Assembly: GCA_965660875.1 (NCBI GenBank) | Contig: CBFIBQ010000005.1 | Span: forward strand, 62,001-126,000 | Source: UBA6770 sp965660875 | GTDB lineage: Bacteria > Bacteroidota > Bacteroidia > Flavobacteriales_G > Salibacteraceae | Length of the DNA stretch: 64,000 nt | Direction of reading: 5' to 3' | In this document: positions 1 through 9,079 of the stretch, one piece after another | Position numbering within the stretch: position 1 is the first letter of the stretch | Layout: each line of letters opens with the position of its first letter | Notes under the pieces: generated by a model | The model's database searches: none | The model's input: the letters and a program-made list of their open reading frames with translations, nothing else | Told to the model about the DNA's origin: nothing | Program-made: the position numbers and the translations under genes

Positions 1-236
1 AAATCGATTTAGAATTTATCAATTGGCTTGGAGAACAAGGTTTACCTTTCAGTATTGTGTTTACTAAAATTGACAAAAACAAACGCCAAAAATTGGCCAA
101 TAATATAGACAACTACCGCGCTCGTTTGAAAGAGGACTGGGAAGATCTGCCCGTTACTTTTTATACCTCAGCAACAGACGGGACGGGTCGAGAAGACCTA
201 TTGGACTATATCTCCGAAATAAATGAAGGGCTTTAA
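1..236 (+). CDS. engB: Ribosome biogenesis GTP-binding protein EngB (YihA/YsxC), C-terminal part
   Basis: This is the last 78 codons of a gene that begins before the window; the reading frame is set by codons starting at base 3 and ends with TAA at 234-236. The visible piece contains the G4 guanine-specificity motif TKID followed by a G5-like TSA, as in the TRAFAC GTPase family to which EngB belongs. EngB is a small essential GTPase that helps assemble the large ribosomal subunit. The C-terminal sequence after TSA (short helix ending in EINEG) fits the usual EngB length and end. The P-loop is outside the window, so the family call rests on the C-terminal third and on the frequent placement of engB beside gldC/gldB in Flavobacteriales. 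The stop overlaps the stop of the convergent gldC gene by four bases (TTAA). Confidence 0.8.
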   Translation, partial: IDLEFINWLGEQGLPFSIVFTKIDKNKRQKLANNIDNYRARLKEDWEDLPVTFYTSATDGTGREDLLDYISEINEGL

Positions 237-568
237 GACCTTTCGATTATTCCCATTTCTTCTCCAAAGTACCGAGCAAACTCTCTGATTTGGTGTGCCA
301 TTTTTCCCTCTCCTGTGCTGCGCTCCAGCGCATCGCTCATGGTTAGGAACGTTTGATGATATAGTATTTTCATATCATCCGTTGTCATCTCTTTGGTCCA
401 CAAATCTATTTTTAGTGTGTTTTTTTGTTCGGTATCCCATATAGACATAAAAGCAGCATTACATTCTCCGCCCTCTTGATTTTCTGTAGAGTTCCATTCC
501 ATTTTTTCAGGTACGTTATTCTCGTCTAACTCTACATCAAAAATGATTTGTGATTTCTTATTTGCCAT
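233..568 (-). CDS. gldC: Gliding motility protein GldC
   Basis: A 111-residue soluble protein with no signal peptide or membrane segment, matching the usual GldC length. GldC is a small accessory protein of the Bacteroidetes gliding machinery, first known from Flavobacterium; its molecular role is poorly defined. The sequence is acidic, with a conserved-looking N-terminal strand region (IIFDVELDEN) and a C-terminal helix carrying REFARYFGEEMG. It follows gldB directly, with the gldB stop and gldC start sharing one base (TAATG), so the two are very probably translated together. The gene order gldB-gldC beside engB and nadE is typical of Flavobacteriales and supports the name. Confidence 0.88.
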   Translation of the reverse strand: MANKKSQIIFDVELDENNVPEKMEWNSTENQEGGECNAAFMSIWDTEQKNTLKIDLWTKEMTTDDMKILYHQTFLTMSDALERSTGEGKMAHQIREFARYFGEEMGIIERS

Positions 569-1584
569 TATTTTTTGGGTTTGTAGTTTGAGTTGTTCAA
601 TATGCCTTGGGCATCTTTGTTTTTCATTAAATCTGCAATACTGGTTTCAGGGTTGTTTTCCATATAGCTTCTAATAATATTCCAGCCAATCCAATGGCCG
701 GTTCTTGCAGGAGATGCTCGGTCAAATCCAGCCGTAAAAGGGCCATCATTTACGTATTTAAAATAGTCACCTTTAATCTTGCTGAAGAGCAGGTTCTCAT
801 TTACAAAGTGACCCCAAATGGGCATCTCATTAGATATGCACCAGTTTAACTGCTTTTCTGTGTAGCCAATTTTTATAGCATCATTAAGTTTCGGAAATAG
901 TGCATCAAGTAGATAAAGAATTTTTCCTTCGTATAAAATCTCATCCAGCATAGTGTTGTTGGAGTCTGGTTTTAGAAACTCTGTACTAACCCATGCTTTT
1001 AATACATCAGAGCTAATGGAGGTTCTTTCCATAGTTTGTTTTCTGTATTGAGGAAATTGTAATGCGGAATAGTAAGGGTAATTTGCACCTAAATACATAT
1101 CCAGCCCAATTCCTACAGTCTGCTCGGTAGTAATCATTTTATAGGTAAAGCCCGAAATAATAGTTGTAACCTCTGGTACAGGTTTGCTTGGGAAAAGAAT
1201 GTGGTAACGTTTAAAGGCATTTTCTATAGCCTCTTGTTCCATGCTCATATCCTCGTATTTGGCAATGGCCTCTTTTGCAACTCTATTGATGTCGGTATCG
1301 TAAATGAATTGTTTAAAAGCACCCGGTAAAGTTGGGTCTCCGATAGCGCCAAGGTTTAGGACATCTTCAGTATACCTTTGGAAGAAAACACCGTATTTTT
1401 TATTCAGAGCAGGAAGTTTGGTAGCTATTGGTTCCTTATCTGAAAATAGCTCTTTATCCAGGCGGTTAAATTGTACCTCTAGTTCACTATTGGATATGTC
1501 AATAGTTGTTTGGCTCTGATCACAGGATGTTATTAAGACTGCAAACATGAAAAGTTTACCGCATATGGACAAAAACCGAATCAT
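568..1584 (-). CDS. gldB: Gliding motility lipoprotein GldB
   Basis: A 338-residue predicted lipoprotein with a hydrophobic signal segment and a lipobox ITSC placing the acylated cysteine at residue 21. GldB is a membrane lipoprotein needed for gliding in Flavobacterium and is distantly related to the DUF2268 peptidase-like fold; no intact HExxH zinc motif is visible, so proteolytic activity is not claimed. The C-terminal half has conserved-looking stretches (GHFVNENLLFS, GHWIGWNIIRSYMENNPE) typical of GldB. It is the first gene of the gldB-gldC pair, and a perfect TAnnTTTG promoter element lies 31 bases upstream on the same strand. Confidence 0.88.
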   Translation of the reverse strand: MIRFLSICGKLFMFAVLITSCDQSQTTIDISNSELEVQFNRLDKELFSDKEPIATKLPALNKKYGVFFQRYTEDVLNLGAIGDPTLPGAFKQFIYDTDINRVAKEAIAKYEDMSMEQEAIENAFKRYHILFPSKPVPEVTTIISGFTYKMITTEQTVGIGLDMYLGANYPYYSALQFPQYRKQTMERTSISSDVLKAWVSTEFLKPDSNNTMLDEILYEGKILYLLDALFPKLNDAIKIGYTEKQLNWCISNEMPIWGHFVNENLLFSKIKGDYFKYVNDGPFTAGFDRASPARTGHWIGWNIIRSYMENNPETSIADLMKNKDAQGILNNSNYKPKK

Positions 1585-1615
1585 TCTGTTTCTATAATTG
1601 TGTAGGCATGATTCG

Positions 1616-1623
1616 CAAAAGTA
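1616..1623 (-). promoter_or_regulatory. Bacteroidetes -7 promoter element upstream of gldB
   Basis: On the minus strand this reads TACTTTTG, a perfect match to the Bacteroidetes -7 consensus TAnnTTTG. It sits 31 bases ahead of the gldB ATG, a normal leader length. No clear -33 TTG could be assigned. Confidence 0.55.
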
Positions 1624-1633
1624 GCCAAGCTAA

Positions 1634-2410
1634 ATGAACAAGATTCTACATTTTTCTTTGATTATTTTGTTTTTCACAACTATTGATAGTTCTGTTTTGC
1701 ATGCACAATCCAGAAATTTGAAATTTGGTTTGGCTGGTGGCCCTTCTATCAATTGGCTCAATATGAAAACTGATGATGCTGTTTCATCTAAAACTACTGC
1801 AACCTTCAACTATGGCTTATACACTGACTTTAAATTGGCAGGTAGCTCCAATTATTACTTTAGCACTGGGCTTATAATTCAGAATTATAGATTTGGACTG
1901 GAGTATCAGGGCGCAAGTATCAATTCTTCTGGCGTTGTTGTAAATAGTTTTATCGAGCATGCCTTGCAATTGAATTATTTAGAACTTCCTATAGGCTTAA
2001 AACTGAGAAGTGATGAAATTGGATACGCACACATAGCGGGTTGGTTTGGTTTAGGTACGGCATTTCGGCTAAATGGAAATCACGAGATTGCAGAGCGCTT
2101 TAATGAAGGAGTTAAAGCCGTGGAACTAAATGAAAACTATAACGATGTATCGCCTTACAGCAAAGTATCAAAGCTGAGTTTGAAAATTGGGGGGGAATAC
2201 GAACGTAAAATTACTGGAGAAACGTTTTTTGTAATTGGAGCAACTTTTGAAAATGGTTTAACCAATATCTTAAATGGAAATACATTTCAGTTAGACCCCA
2301 ATACGGACAAAGCTGATTTGAGCAAAACCAACACTTCTTTGTCTAGAAATGGGGAGCAATTGAAGGCTAATCTGCGTTCAATCGTTTTACATTTGGGCGT
2401 TTATTTCTAA
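1634..2410 (+). CDS. PorT-family outer-membrane beta-barrel protein
   Basis: A 258-residue protein with a signal peptide ending near HAQS (around residue 25), followed by alternating aromatic/hydrophobic strands typical of small outer-membrane barrels (for example FGLAGGPSINWLNM, YYFSTGLIIQNYRFGLEY, LPIGLKLR). The pattern G-x-x-G-G-x-x-x-x at the first strand and LELPIGLK in the middle match the PorT/outer-membrane-protein beta-barrel group found throughout Bacteroidetes; true PorT is a T9SS component, but many paralogues of unknown job exist, so a T9SS role is not claimed. The protein ends in aromatic residues (GVYF), as barrel proteins do. It diverges from gldB and is followed 18 bases later by nadE, probably on the same transcript. 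Confidence 0.7.
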   Translation: MNKILHFSLIILFFTTIDSSVLHAQSRNLKFGLAGGPSINWLNMKTDDAVSSKTTATFNYGLYTDFKLAGSSNYYFSTGLIIQNYRFGLEYQGASINSSGVVVNSFIEHALQLNYLELPIGLKLRSDEIGYAHIAGWFGLGTAFRLNGNHEIAERFNEGVKAVELNENYNDVSPYSKVSKLSLKIGGEYERKITGETFFVIGATFENGLTNILNGNTFQLDPNTDKADLSKTNTSLSRNGEQLKANLRSIVLHLGVYF

Positions 2411-2428
2411 TATCTATTAAACACATTT

Positions 2429-3217
2429 ATGCAACTCAAAAAAATAAGTGAATGCATTATAGACTGGCTATACAGTTACAATAAGGGTGCGCATACAAAT
2501 GGTTTTGTATTAGGAATATCAGGAGGGATTGATTCCGCATTGACCAGTACCTTGGCGGCAAAAACGGGATTACCGGTCCTGTGTGTTTCAATGCCCATTT
2601 ACCAAGAGCAATCACAATTGAAAAGGGCCCATAATCACATTAACTTTTTGACTTCTACTTATCCCAATGTTACCTCAACAGAAGTAGATTTAAGCAGTAC
2701 CTACGAGGGCTTTTTGAATACCGTACCCAAGGAACAAGAGAAAGAACAAGTAAATTTGAGCCTGGCCAATACAAGAGCTAGAATTCGAATGACTACGTTG
2801 TATTATTTTGCTGGAATTGAACAGCGACTGGTGCTTGGGACGGGCAATAAAGTAGAAGATTTTGGAGTAGGTTTTTTTACCAAATATGGCGATGGAGGGG
2901 TGGACTTGAGTCCCATAGCTGACTTAGTGAAAAGTGAAGTGTTTAAACTGGCCGAATTTGTGGGGGTAAGCAGTGAAATACTAAATGCACCACCTACTGA
3001 TGGGCTTTGGGGAGATGAAAGAACTGACGAGGATCAATTGGGTGCAACATATGCCGAATTGGAGTGGGCTATGGCTTTTGGTTCAGATTCAGAAGAGGAG
3101 TTATCCAGTCGCGAGCAAGAAGTGCTTAAAATTTATAGGAAGCTGAATGCTGCCAACCAACATAAGATGCAATCTATACCTGTATGCAAAATACCGCGAA
3201 ACTTTTTCAGCGAATAA
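2429..3217 (+). CDS. nadE: NH3-dependent NAD+ synthetase
   Basis: A 262-residue enzyme of the N-type ATP pyrophosphatase family that amidates nicotinic acid adenine dinucleotide to NAD+ using ATP and ammonia. The PP-loop SGGIDSALT is near residues 30-38, and the NAD-binding/adenylate region includes LANTRARIRM and the GTGNKVEDFGVGFFTKYGDGG block characteristic of NadE. The length is that of the short, ammonia-using form without a glutaminase (nitrilase) domain, so ammonia must come from solution. It lies downstream of the PorT-like gene and converges on the peroxiredoxin gene with only two bases between the stops. nadE next to gldB/gldC is a common Flavobacteriales arrangement. Confidence 0.95.
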   Translation: MQLKKISECIIDWLYSYNKGAHTNGFVLGISGGIDSALTSTLAAKTGLPVLCVSMPIYQEQSQLKRAHNHINFLTSTYPNVTSTEVDLSSTYEGFLNTVPKEQEKEQVNLSLANTRARIRMTTLYYFAGIEQRLVLGTGNKVEDFGVGFFTKYGDGGVDLSPIADLVKSEVFKLAEFVGVSSEILNAPPTDGLWGDERTDEDQLGATYAELEWAMAFGSDSEEELSSREQEVLKIYRKLNAANQHKMQSIPVCKIPRNFFSE

Positions 3218-3219
3218 AA

Positions 3220-3675
3220 CTACCCTATTTTATTTAAGGCTTTGATAGCCTCCTTTACGTGAACTGCAAAATCAAATTGACTGTTTATGCTGTGCACCAC
3301 CTTCTGATTTTCATCTATTACAAAAGTTACTCTGCCAGGTAATAGTCCTAGAAAAGAGGTAGGGACACCTGCTTTTTTTCTGAGTTTTCCTCCTTTATCA
3401 GTGAGCAAGGGGAAGTTTAAATCATTTTTTTCGCTGAAACTTTTATGCGACTTCTGAGAATCGTTACTGATTCCAACTACTTGAGTACTTAGGGAGTTAA
3501 AAACATCAATTTTGTTTCTGAATTCGCAGGCCTCTCTGGTGCAGCCAGCTGTATTATCCTTCGGGTAAAAGAATAGTACTGTTGGTCCTTTTTTGGTTAG
3601 GTTATCTAGGGAAACTTTTTCGCCCTCCTGATTTGTGAGTTCGAATGCTGGAAATTTTTCGCCTTTATTTATCAT
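3220..3675 (-). CDS. Peroxiredoxin, Bcp/PrxQ type
   Basis: A 151-residue cytoplasmic thioredoxin-fold peroxidase that reduces hydrogen and alkyl hydroperoxides. The peroxidatic cysteine lies in the motif DNTAGCTREACEF (near residues 40-52) and the second cysteine five residues later is the likely resolving cysteine of atypical two-Cys PrxQ/Bcp enzymes. FFYPKDNT before the cysteine and the later GISNDS and FPLLTDKGG stretches are characteristic. There is no signal peptide. It follows pfkA by 30 bases and ends the leftward run lepA-receptor-pfkA-prx. The length is normal for the family. Confidence 0.9.
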   Translation of the reverse strand: MINKGEKFPAFELTNQEGEKVSLDNLTKKGPTVLFFYPKDNTAGCTREACEFRNKIDVFNSLSTQVVGISNDSQKSHKSFSEKNDLNFPLLTDKGGKLRKKAGVPTSFLGLLPGRVTFVIDENQKVVHSINSQFDFAVHVKEAIKALNKIG

Positions 3676-3705
3676 AGCCAGAAGACAATTAACTGATTAA
3701 GGTGT

Positions 3706-4677
3706 TTATATATTTAGATCATCTTTAATATGAAATAAATGCGGTTTTAGCGGTTTGGTTTCATTTATTGCTTCGCTTATTGGCACCTCAGCTATTTCTC
3801 CATTTTTTAAGCCAACCATTATATCTGACTTTCCTTCGATTAAAAGTTCCACCGCTCGATGTCCAAATCGACTTCCTCGAATTCTATCCATTACTGTTGG
3901 CCGACCACCTCTTTGAACATGTCCAAGCACAGTAACACGCGTGTCGTATTGGTCATTTTTTGACTTAACGAGTTCAGCAATAGAATAAGCCCCTCCAGCA
4001 TCATCACCCTCGGCTACAATTACAATTGATGAATTTTTGTTTTTTTTCTGCCCTTGCTCAAGCTTTTCTATCAACCCATCAACGTCTGTAGTTTCTTCTG
4101 GTAATAAAATACCCTCTGCTCCAGTAGCTATACCTGTAGTAAGCGCAATGTAACCAGAGTCTCTGCCCATAACCTCAATAAAAAATAATCGGTTATGAGA
4201 AGCGGCCGTGTCTTTTATCCGGTCAATGGCTTCTACCACCGTGTTGCAAGCGGTATCAAATCCAAGCGTAAAGTCAGTGCCGTATAAATCATTGTCTATT
4301 GTGCCAGGGATGCCTATATAAGGAATGTTGAATTCTTTATGGAAAACAGAAGCTCCAGTAAAAGACCCGTCACCACCGATAATTATGAGCCCAGAAATGC
4401 CTTCTTTTTTAATATGTTCAAATGCCTTTTTGCGCCCTTCTTTTGTTTTGAATTCTGCACTACGAGCAGAACGTAAAATGGTGCCACCACGTTGAATTAT
4501 GTTTCCTACGTCGCGTGAATTGAATTCGGTAAATAGACCATTCAGTAAGCCATTAAACCCTTCATAAATCCCTATGACTTCAAGGTTGTTTGAAACCGCT
4601 GTTCTGACTACTGCCCGTATCGCCGCATTCATACCTGGTGCATCTCCACCGGATGTTAAAACTCCAATTTTTTTCAT
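3706..4677 (-). CDS. pfkA: ATP-dependent 6-phosphofructokinase
   Basis: A 323-residue glycolytic enzyme converting fructose 6-phosphate to the 1,6-bisphosphate. The N-terminal glycine-rich ATP site TSGGDAPGMNAAIR, the GGDGSFTGA motif near residue 100 and the catalytic segment PGTIDNDLYGTDFTLGFDTA with its TIDND aspartates are intact. The residue after GGDG is serine-phenylalanine-threonine-glycine, as in ATP-dependent rather than pyrophosphate-dependent enzymes. Substrate-binding EVMGRDSG and GHVQRGG are present. The length is that of bacterial PfkA. It sits 24 bases downstream of the TonB-dependent receptor gene and 30 bases upstream of the peroxiredoxin gene. Confidence 0.95.
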   Translation of the reverse strand: MKKIGVLTSGGDAPGMNAAIRAVVRTAVSNNLEVIGIYEGFNGLLNGLFTEFNSRDVGNIIQRGGTILRSARSAEFKTKEGRKKAFEHIKKEGISGLIIIGGDGSFTGASVFHKEFNIPYIGIPGTIDNDLYGTDFTLGFDTACNTVVEAIDRIKDTAASHNRLFFIEVMGRDSGYIALTTGIATGAEGILLPEETTDVDGLIEKLEQGQKKNKNSSIVIVAEGDDAGGAYSIAELVKSKNDQYDTRVTVLGHVQRGGRPTVMDRIRGSRFGHRAVELLIEGKSDIMVGLKNGEIAEVPISEAINETKPLKPHLFHIKDDLNI

Positions 4678-4701
4678 TTCAAACTTTCTGTGATAAAAGT
4701 A

Positions 4702-7128
4702 TTAAATAGTGGCACGTAGGCTAATAATAAAATTTCTGCCAGCAGCCGAAATGCCACTTGAGTATGGCCTGTAGTGCTTGTCTAAAATATTCTCAACAGC
4801 CAGGTTGGTGCTGATATAGCGATTAAACTTGTAGGATATTCTAAGGTTAAGGGTAGCCCACGCAGGAGTTCCTTGGGTAGTATATATGTGTGTTTTTCCT
4901 TTTTCCTCAGGAGCCAAATCATCAAAATGTCTCCATGTGTTATATAAGCCGAATAGTTCTGCGTTCAACTTTTTGTAGCGGTAACGCAGTGCCGATTTTC
5001 CAAAAGCAGGTGGTACATGTCTCAATGCTTCTCCAGTTTCGATAGTCTCTCCTTTCATTATTGTGAAGGTTTGCAGGATGCCAAATCGCCTAGAAATGTT
5101 AGTAGCTATGTTTACTGTTCCACCAAAAATATTGGCCGTGCTGGCGTTAGTTATGTTTTGTACTTGACTCAATACACCGTCGTAAAGAATGGAGTCTTGA
5201 CCATTGAATGTGCCATCTCGTCGAACCATCGCATTGAGCAGATAGGTGTAGAAACCTATTACTTCAATTTTCCCTTTTCCTTTTATATTTCGAGCAATAC
5301 TGGCATCAATATCGTATGTAAATTCAGGTTTTAAATCAGGATTAGGTAGCACCACTGCTCCCGGTTCACTGTCAAAAACTTTGGCCAGATCGTCAATGTT
5401 TGGTGCCCTAAACCCACTGGAGGTGTTCATTTTTAGCTGCCATAGTTCATTTGGTAAATACGTGAGGCCAATAAAGCTGCCATTCAATGCTGAGGTATTT
5501 AAATTGATTTCATCGAATGGAAAATTGTAAAATGTTGTATCCTCAAATTTCGAGTTCATAGAAATATACGTATAGCGAAGCCCAGAGCTAAATTTTAATT
5601 TTTGCGATACATTGAAGTTCCATGTAATATATGCTGCCGCTGTCATCCAGTTGCTCCCTCCGTCAGGATACCTGGGTGCTGTGGGCAGTTCCACTCCGGT
5701 TTCAATATCTTTTATACTACCTGTAGAGTTTACCGTATTGTAGACACCTTCTAATCCGTAAAACAACACGTGTTTTTCGTTGAGTTTTTTATCAAAATCA
5801 ATGTTTAGGTTATAAGCGTCAACTTGCTCAACTCTAGAACGCAGGTTGATTGATTTGAAGCTTCTATCGTTTCTAGATTCTTCAAAGTTTTGGTAACCAA
5901 TAATCACTCTACTCTTGTCCCAAGCGTCATTAGCCACATTGAAATTGGCCGTTAAGTTTGAGTTAAACCATACCTGTGGACCGTAATACCACTCTGCAGA
6001 TCTTGGCGCTCCATTTCTAGATTGAATTAGACGGTCATACCTGGGGACATTTGATGTTGTTGCATAATGCGCGGCATATATCAAATCAATGTTTCTAGTG
6101 GGTTGATAGCGCAGTTTACCAGATATATTTAGCTGGTCATAACCAGATTCCCGTTGTATGTTTTTATCTGAGTTTGCTATTGTTGTATCTCGATTATTGA
6201 TGCGCGTTTGATAAAATGTACGTTCACCAAAATTCTCATAACCATTGTTTCTAATAGCGCCCGACCTTAAGTCCTCAAATCGTGATGCAGTTACACCAAC
6301 TAAAGCTCCTATTTTATTGCCGCCAAAATTTGTGTAGGCGTGAATCGTTTTTTCTTGATTGGCACTGGAATACCTTGTAAATACTGTGGAATTGGATATC
6401 ACGGAGTCTTTATGAAAGGAAAGTTTTGGGTTTCTTGTGTGAAAATTCATTACGCCACCTAGCGCATCGCTTCCATACATTACCGATCCAGGACCCATTA
6501 TTACTTCGGAAAGTTCAATCATGTTAGGGTCAATGGAAATTACGTTTTGCAAATTACCCGACCTAAAAATGGCATTGTTCATTCGCACACCATCAACAAC
6601 TATCAGAATGCGATTGGCTGAAAAGCCTCTAATCATAGGGCTTCCACCACCTAATTGGCTTTTTTGAATGAAGACTTCACCGCTTGAGCCTAATAAGTCG
6701 GCAGTAGTTTGTGGGTTTCGGAATTTTATTTCTGAGGACTTAAAGGATACCATAGTATTTGGGACATCCTTTTTTGGTTGAACGCGTTTATTGGCCATTA
6801 CCAAAACTTCACCTAAGTCAACTGCGCTTTCGGTTAAATATATTGTCTTGTTAGAAGCAATAACTTTTTCGTAAGCAATAATGCGTTGAATGTATGAAGG
6901 ATGCTGGATAATCAAAGTGTCACCAATTTTGAAACTGGATAAATCAATTTGACCTTTTTTATTACTTACCTCAGAACGTTCAAATTTGTGATCAATAATA
7001 AAAACTTCATTAATTGGTTCCAGTCGATCAATATCATAGACGGTAGCAAGTTGTGTTTTTCCGGATATAGTAATGAATAAAAAAAGCAATGCAGAAAGCG
7101 TTGCTTTAGCGCAATTATTTGTTTTCAT
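4702..7128 (-). CDS. TonB-dependent receptor, haem/haemoglobin-receptor-like
   Basis: An outer-membrane receptor of 808 residues from the chosen ATG at 7126-7128; a GTG six bases upstream is also in frame but is less likely. After a signal peptide comes a short regulatory (CarboxypepD_reg-like) domain, then a plug with GGGSPMIRGFSANRILIVVDGVRMNN and EVIMGPGSVMYGSDALGG, then a 22-strand-type barrel ending in a terminal FIISLRATI. NVPRYDRL in the barrel and FRAPNIDDL followed by NPDLKPE are features shared with TonB-dependent haem and haemoglobin receptors, so import of haem or a similar iron source is a reasonable guess but not proven. It lies between lepA and pfkA, an unusual place for a receptor, with gaps of about 25-30 bases on either side. 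Confidence 0.82.
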   Translation of the reverse strand: MKTNNCAKATLSALLFLFITISGKTQLATVYDIDRLEPINEVFIIDHKFERSEVSNKKGQIDLSSFKIGDTLIIQHPSYIQRIIAYEKVIASNKTIYLTESAVDLGEVLVMANKRVQPKKDVPNTMVSFKSSEIKFRNPQTTADLLGSSGEVFIQKSQLGGGSPMIRGFSANRILIVVDGVRMNNAIFRSGNLQNVISIDPNMIELSEVIMGPGSVMYGSDALGGVMNFHTRNPKLSFHKDSVISNSTVFTRYSSANQEKTIHAYTNFGGNKIGALVGVTASRFEDLRSGAIRNNGYENFGERTFYQTRINNRDTTIANSDKNIQRESGYDQLNISGKLRYQPTRNIDLIYAAHYATTSNVPRYDRLIQSRNGAPRSAEWYYGPQVWFNSNLTANFNVANDAWDKSRVIIGYQNFEESRNDRSFKSINLRSRVEQVDAYNLNIDFDKKLNEKHVLFYGLEGVYNTVNSTGSIKDIETGVELPTAPRYPDGGSNWMTAAAYITWNFNVSQKLKFSSGLRYTYISMNSKFEDTTFYNFPFDEINLNTSALNGSFIGLTYLPNELWQLKMNTSSGFRAPNIDDLAKVFDSEPGAVVLPNPDLKPEFTYDIDASIARNIKGKGKIEVIGFYTYLLNAMVRRDGTFNGQDSILYDGVLSQVQNITNASTANIFGGTVNIATNISRRFGILQTFTIMKGETIETGEALRHVPPAFGKSALRYRYKKLNAELFGLYNTWRHFDDLAPEEKGKTHIYTTQGTPAWATLNLRISYKFNRYISTNLAVENILDKHYRPYSSGISAAGRNFIISLRATI

Positions 7129-7157
7129 AAGCACTCTTAAGTAAACAAACTTCGTGC

Positions 7158-8948
7158 CTAGTCGTTGAGTTTCAAAACAGCTAAAAATGCTTCTTGAGGC
7201 ACTTCGACAGAGCCTACTTGACGCATGCGTTTTTTACCTTTTTTCTGTTTTTCAAGGAGTTTTCTTTTCCTGCTAATGTCGCCCCCATAACACTTGGCGG
7301 TCACATCTTTTCTCAGGGCTTTAACAGTTTCTCTGGCTATAATTTTTGCACCAATAGCTGCTTGAATAGCGATGTCAAACTGCTGTCTAGGTATTAATTC
7401 ACGCAGCTTTTCGCAGATTTTTTTTCCAAAATGGTAAGCGTTGCTTCTGTGTATTAGCGCTGATAATGCGTCAACTTGATCGCCATTTAAAAGTATATCC
7501 AACTTGGACAGTTCAGATTTTTTGAACCCAATTGGTGAGTAGTCGAAAGAGGCGTAACCTCTCGATACAGATTTTAGGCGGTCGTAAAAGTCAAAAACAA
7601 TTTCGGCCAAGGGCATTTCAAAATTGATTTCTACTCTATTTGTTGTAAGATACACTTGGTTTTTTAAAACGCCGCGTTTCTCTATGCATAAGCTCATAAC
7701 CGGGCCAATGTAATCGGCTTTGGTAATGATTTGAGCGTTGATATATGGCTCTTCAACATATTCTAACTGAGAGGGGTCTGGGAATTCACTTGGATTGTGC
7801 ACATCCATGACTTCGCCTTTTTTATCAGTTGCTATGTAACTAACATTTGGAACCGTTGTGATCACCGTCATGTCAAACTCACGTTCCAAGCGCTCCTGAA
7901 TAATTTCCATGTGGAGCATGCCCAAGAAACCACATCTAAAACCAAAACCCAGTGCAGCAGAGGACTCTGGCTCGTAAGTTAATGAGGCATCATTAAGTTG
8001 AAGTTTATCCATTGCATCTCGAAGTTCTTCATAATCATCAGTATCGACAGGGTAAATTCCTGCAAATACCATAGGCTTGACATCTTCAAAACCTTGAACC
8101 GCATTTTGACATGGATTGGAGGTATGTGTAATTGTATCGCCCACCTTTACTTCTTTTGCCTGCTTTATCCCTGATATTATATAGCCTACATCACCAGCTT
8201 TGACACTTTCGCGTTTTTCCTGATTCAGTTTTAAGATTCCAATTTCATCTGCAAAATACTCTTTGCCGGTATTCAAAAACTTGACTTTATCGCCTTTCTT
8301 TATTTCACCATCAAACACTCTGAAGTAGGCAATAATTCCTCTAAATGGGTTAAATACAGAGTCAAATATCATGGCTCTGAGCGCTGCTTCTGGTTTGCCT
8401 TTTGGGGCAGGAACACGGTGTACAACCGCCTCTAATATTTTATCTACACCATATCCGGTTTTTCCAGAGGCTTCCAAAATATCCGCTCGATCACAACCAA
8501 TAAGTTCTTCAATTTGATCTTTCACCTCTTCGGGGTTGGCACTTGGAAGGTCCATTTTATTTAAAATGGGTATAATTTCAAGGTCGCTTTCTATGGCAAG
8601 GTATAGGTTGGAGATGGTTTGAGCTTGTATTCCCTGAGTGGCATCTACAATAAGCAAAGCGCCATCACAGGCAGCTATTGACCTACTTACTTCGTAAGAA
8701 AAATCAACATGACCGGGTGTGTCAATTAAGTTCAAAATATATTGCTCTCCATCTTGACTGTAGTCCATTTGAATGGCATGGCTTTTAATGGTTATACCAC
8801 GCTCTCTTTCCAAGTCCATGTCATCAAGGGTCTGCTCTTGAAGGTCTCGATCCGAAATCGTATTGGTTACCTGTAACAGACGGTCAGCCAAAGTGCTCTT
8901 GCCGTGATCTATATGGGCAATTATGCAGAAATTTCGGATATTTTTCAT
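7158..8948 (-). CDS. lepA: Elongation factor 4 (LepA)
   Basis: A 596-residue translational GTPase that back-translocates or remodels stalled ribosomes. The G1 loop AHIDHGKSTL is at residues 9-18, followed by switch I with RERGITIK, the G3 motif DTPGHVDF and G4 NKMDLP. The C-terminal LepA-specific domain is present, including CGFLGMLHMEI, VDALSALIHR and the terminal GGDISRKRKLLEKQKKGKKRMR stretch. The length is standard. It heads the leftward run of lepA, a TonB receptor, pfkA and a peroxiredoxin. Confidence 0.97.
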   Translation of the reverse strand: MKNIRNFCIIAHIDHGKSTLADRLLQVTNTISDRDLQEQTLDDMDLERERGITIKSHAIQMDYSQDGEQYILNLIDTPGHVDFSYEVSRSIAACDGALLIVDATQGIQAQTISNLYLAIESDLEIIPILNKMDLPSANPEEVKDQIEELIGCDRADILEASGKTGYGVDKILEAVVHRVPAPKGKPEAALRAMIFDSVFNPFRGIIAYFRVFDGEIKKGDKVKFLNTGKEYFADEIGILKLNQEKRESVKAGDVGYIISGIKQAKEVKVGDTITHTSNPCQNAVQGFEDVKPMVFAGIYPVDTDDYEELRDAMDKLQLNDASLTYEPESSAALGFGFRCGFLGMLHMEIIQERLEREFDMTVITTVPNVSYIATDKKGEVMDVHNPSEFPDPSQLEYVEEPYINAQIITKADYIGPVMSLCIEKRGVLKNQVYLTTNRVEINFEMPLAEIVFDFYDRLKSVSRGYASFDYSPIGFKKSELSKLDILLNGDQVDALSALIHRSNAYHFGKKICEKLRELIPRQQFDIAIQAAIGAKIIARETVKALRKDVTAKCYGGDISRKRKLLEKQKKGKKRMRQVGSVEVPQEAFLAVLKLND

Positions 8949-8976
8949 AAATAAAACTACTTAATTTAATAGGCTG

Positions 8977-8984
8977 CGAAGGTA
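8977..8984 (-). promoter_or_regulatory. Variant -7 element upstream of lepA
   Basis: On the minus strand the bases read TACCTTCG, one mismatch from TAnnTTTG and the same TTCG variant seen ahead of rpoD and the sugar transferase at 32.6 kb. It lies 28 bases ahead of the lepA ATG. Confidence 0.35.
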
Positions 8985-9052
8985 GTGCATTCAATAGACA
9001 AATTGCACTAAAATTAGCAATCGAACACTGAACAATAGAATGATTGGTCAGT

Positions 9053-9060
9053 TATATTTG
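9053..9060 (+). promoter_or_regulatory. Bacteroidetes -7 promoter element upstream of metF
   Basis: TATATTTG is a perfect TAnnTTTG match, 19 bases before the ATG at 9080. Because the element lies downstream of the alternative TTG at 9044, it argues that translation begins at 9080 and not at that TTG. Confidence 0.6.
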
Positions 9061-9079
9061 TGCGAGTAAATTGTTGCTC

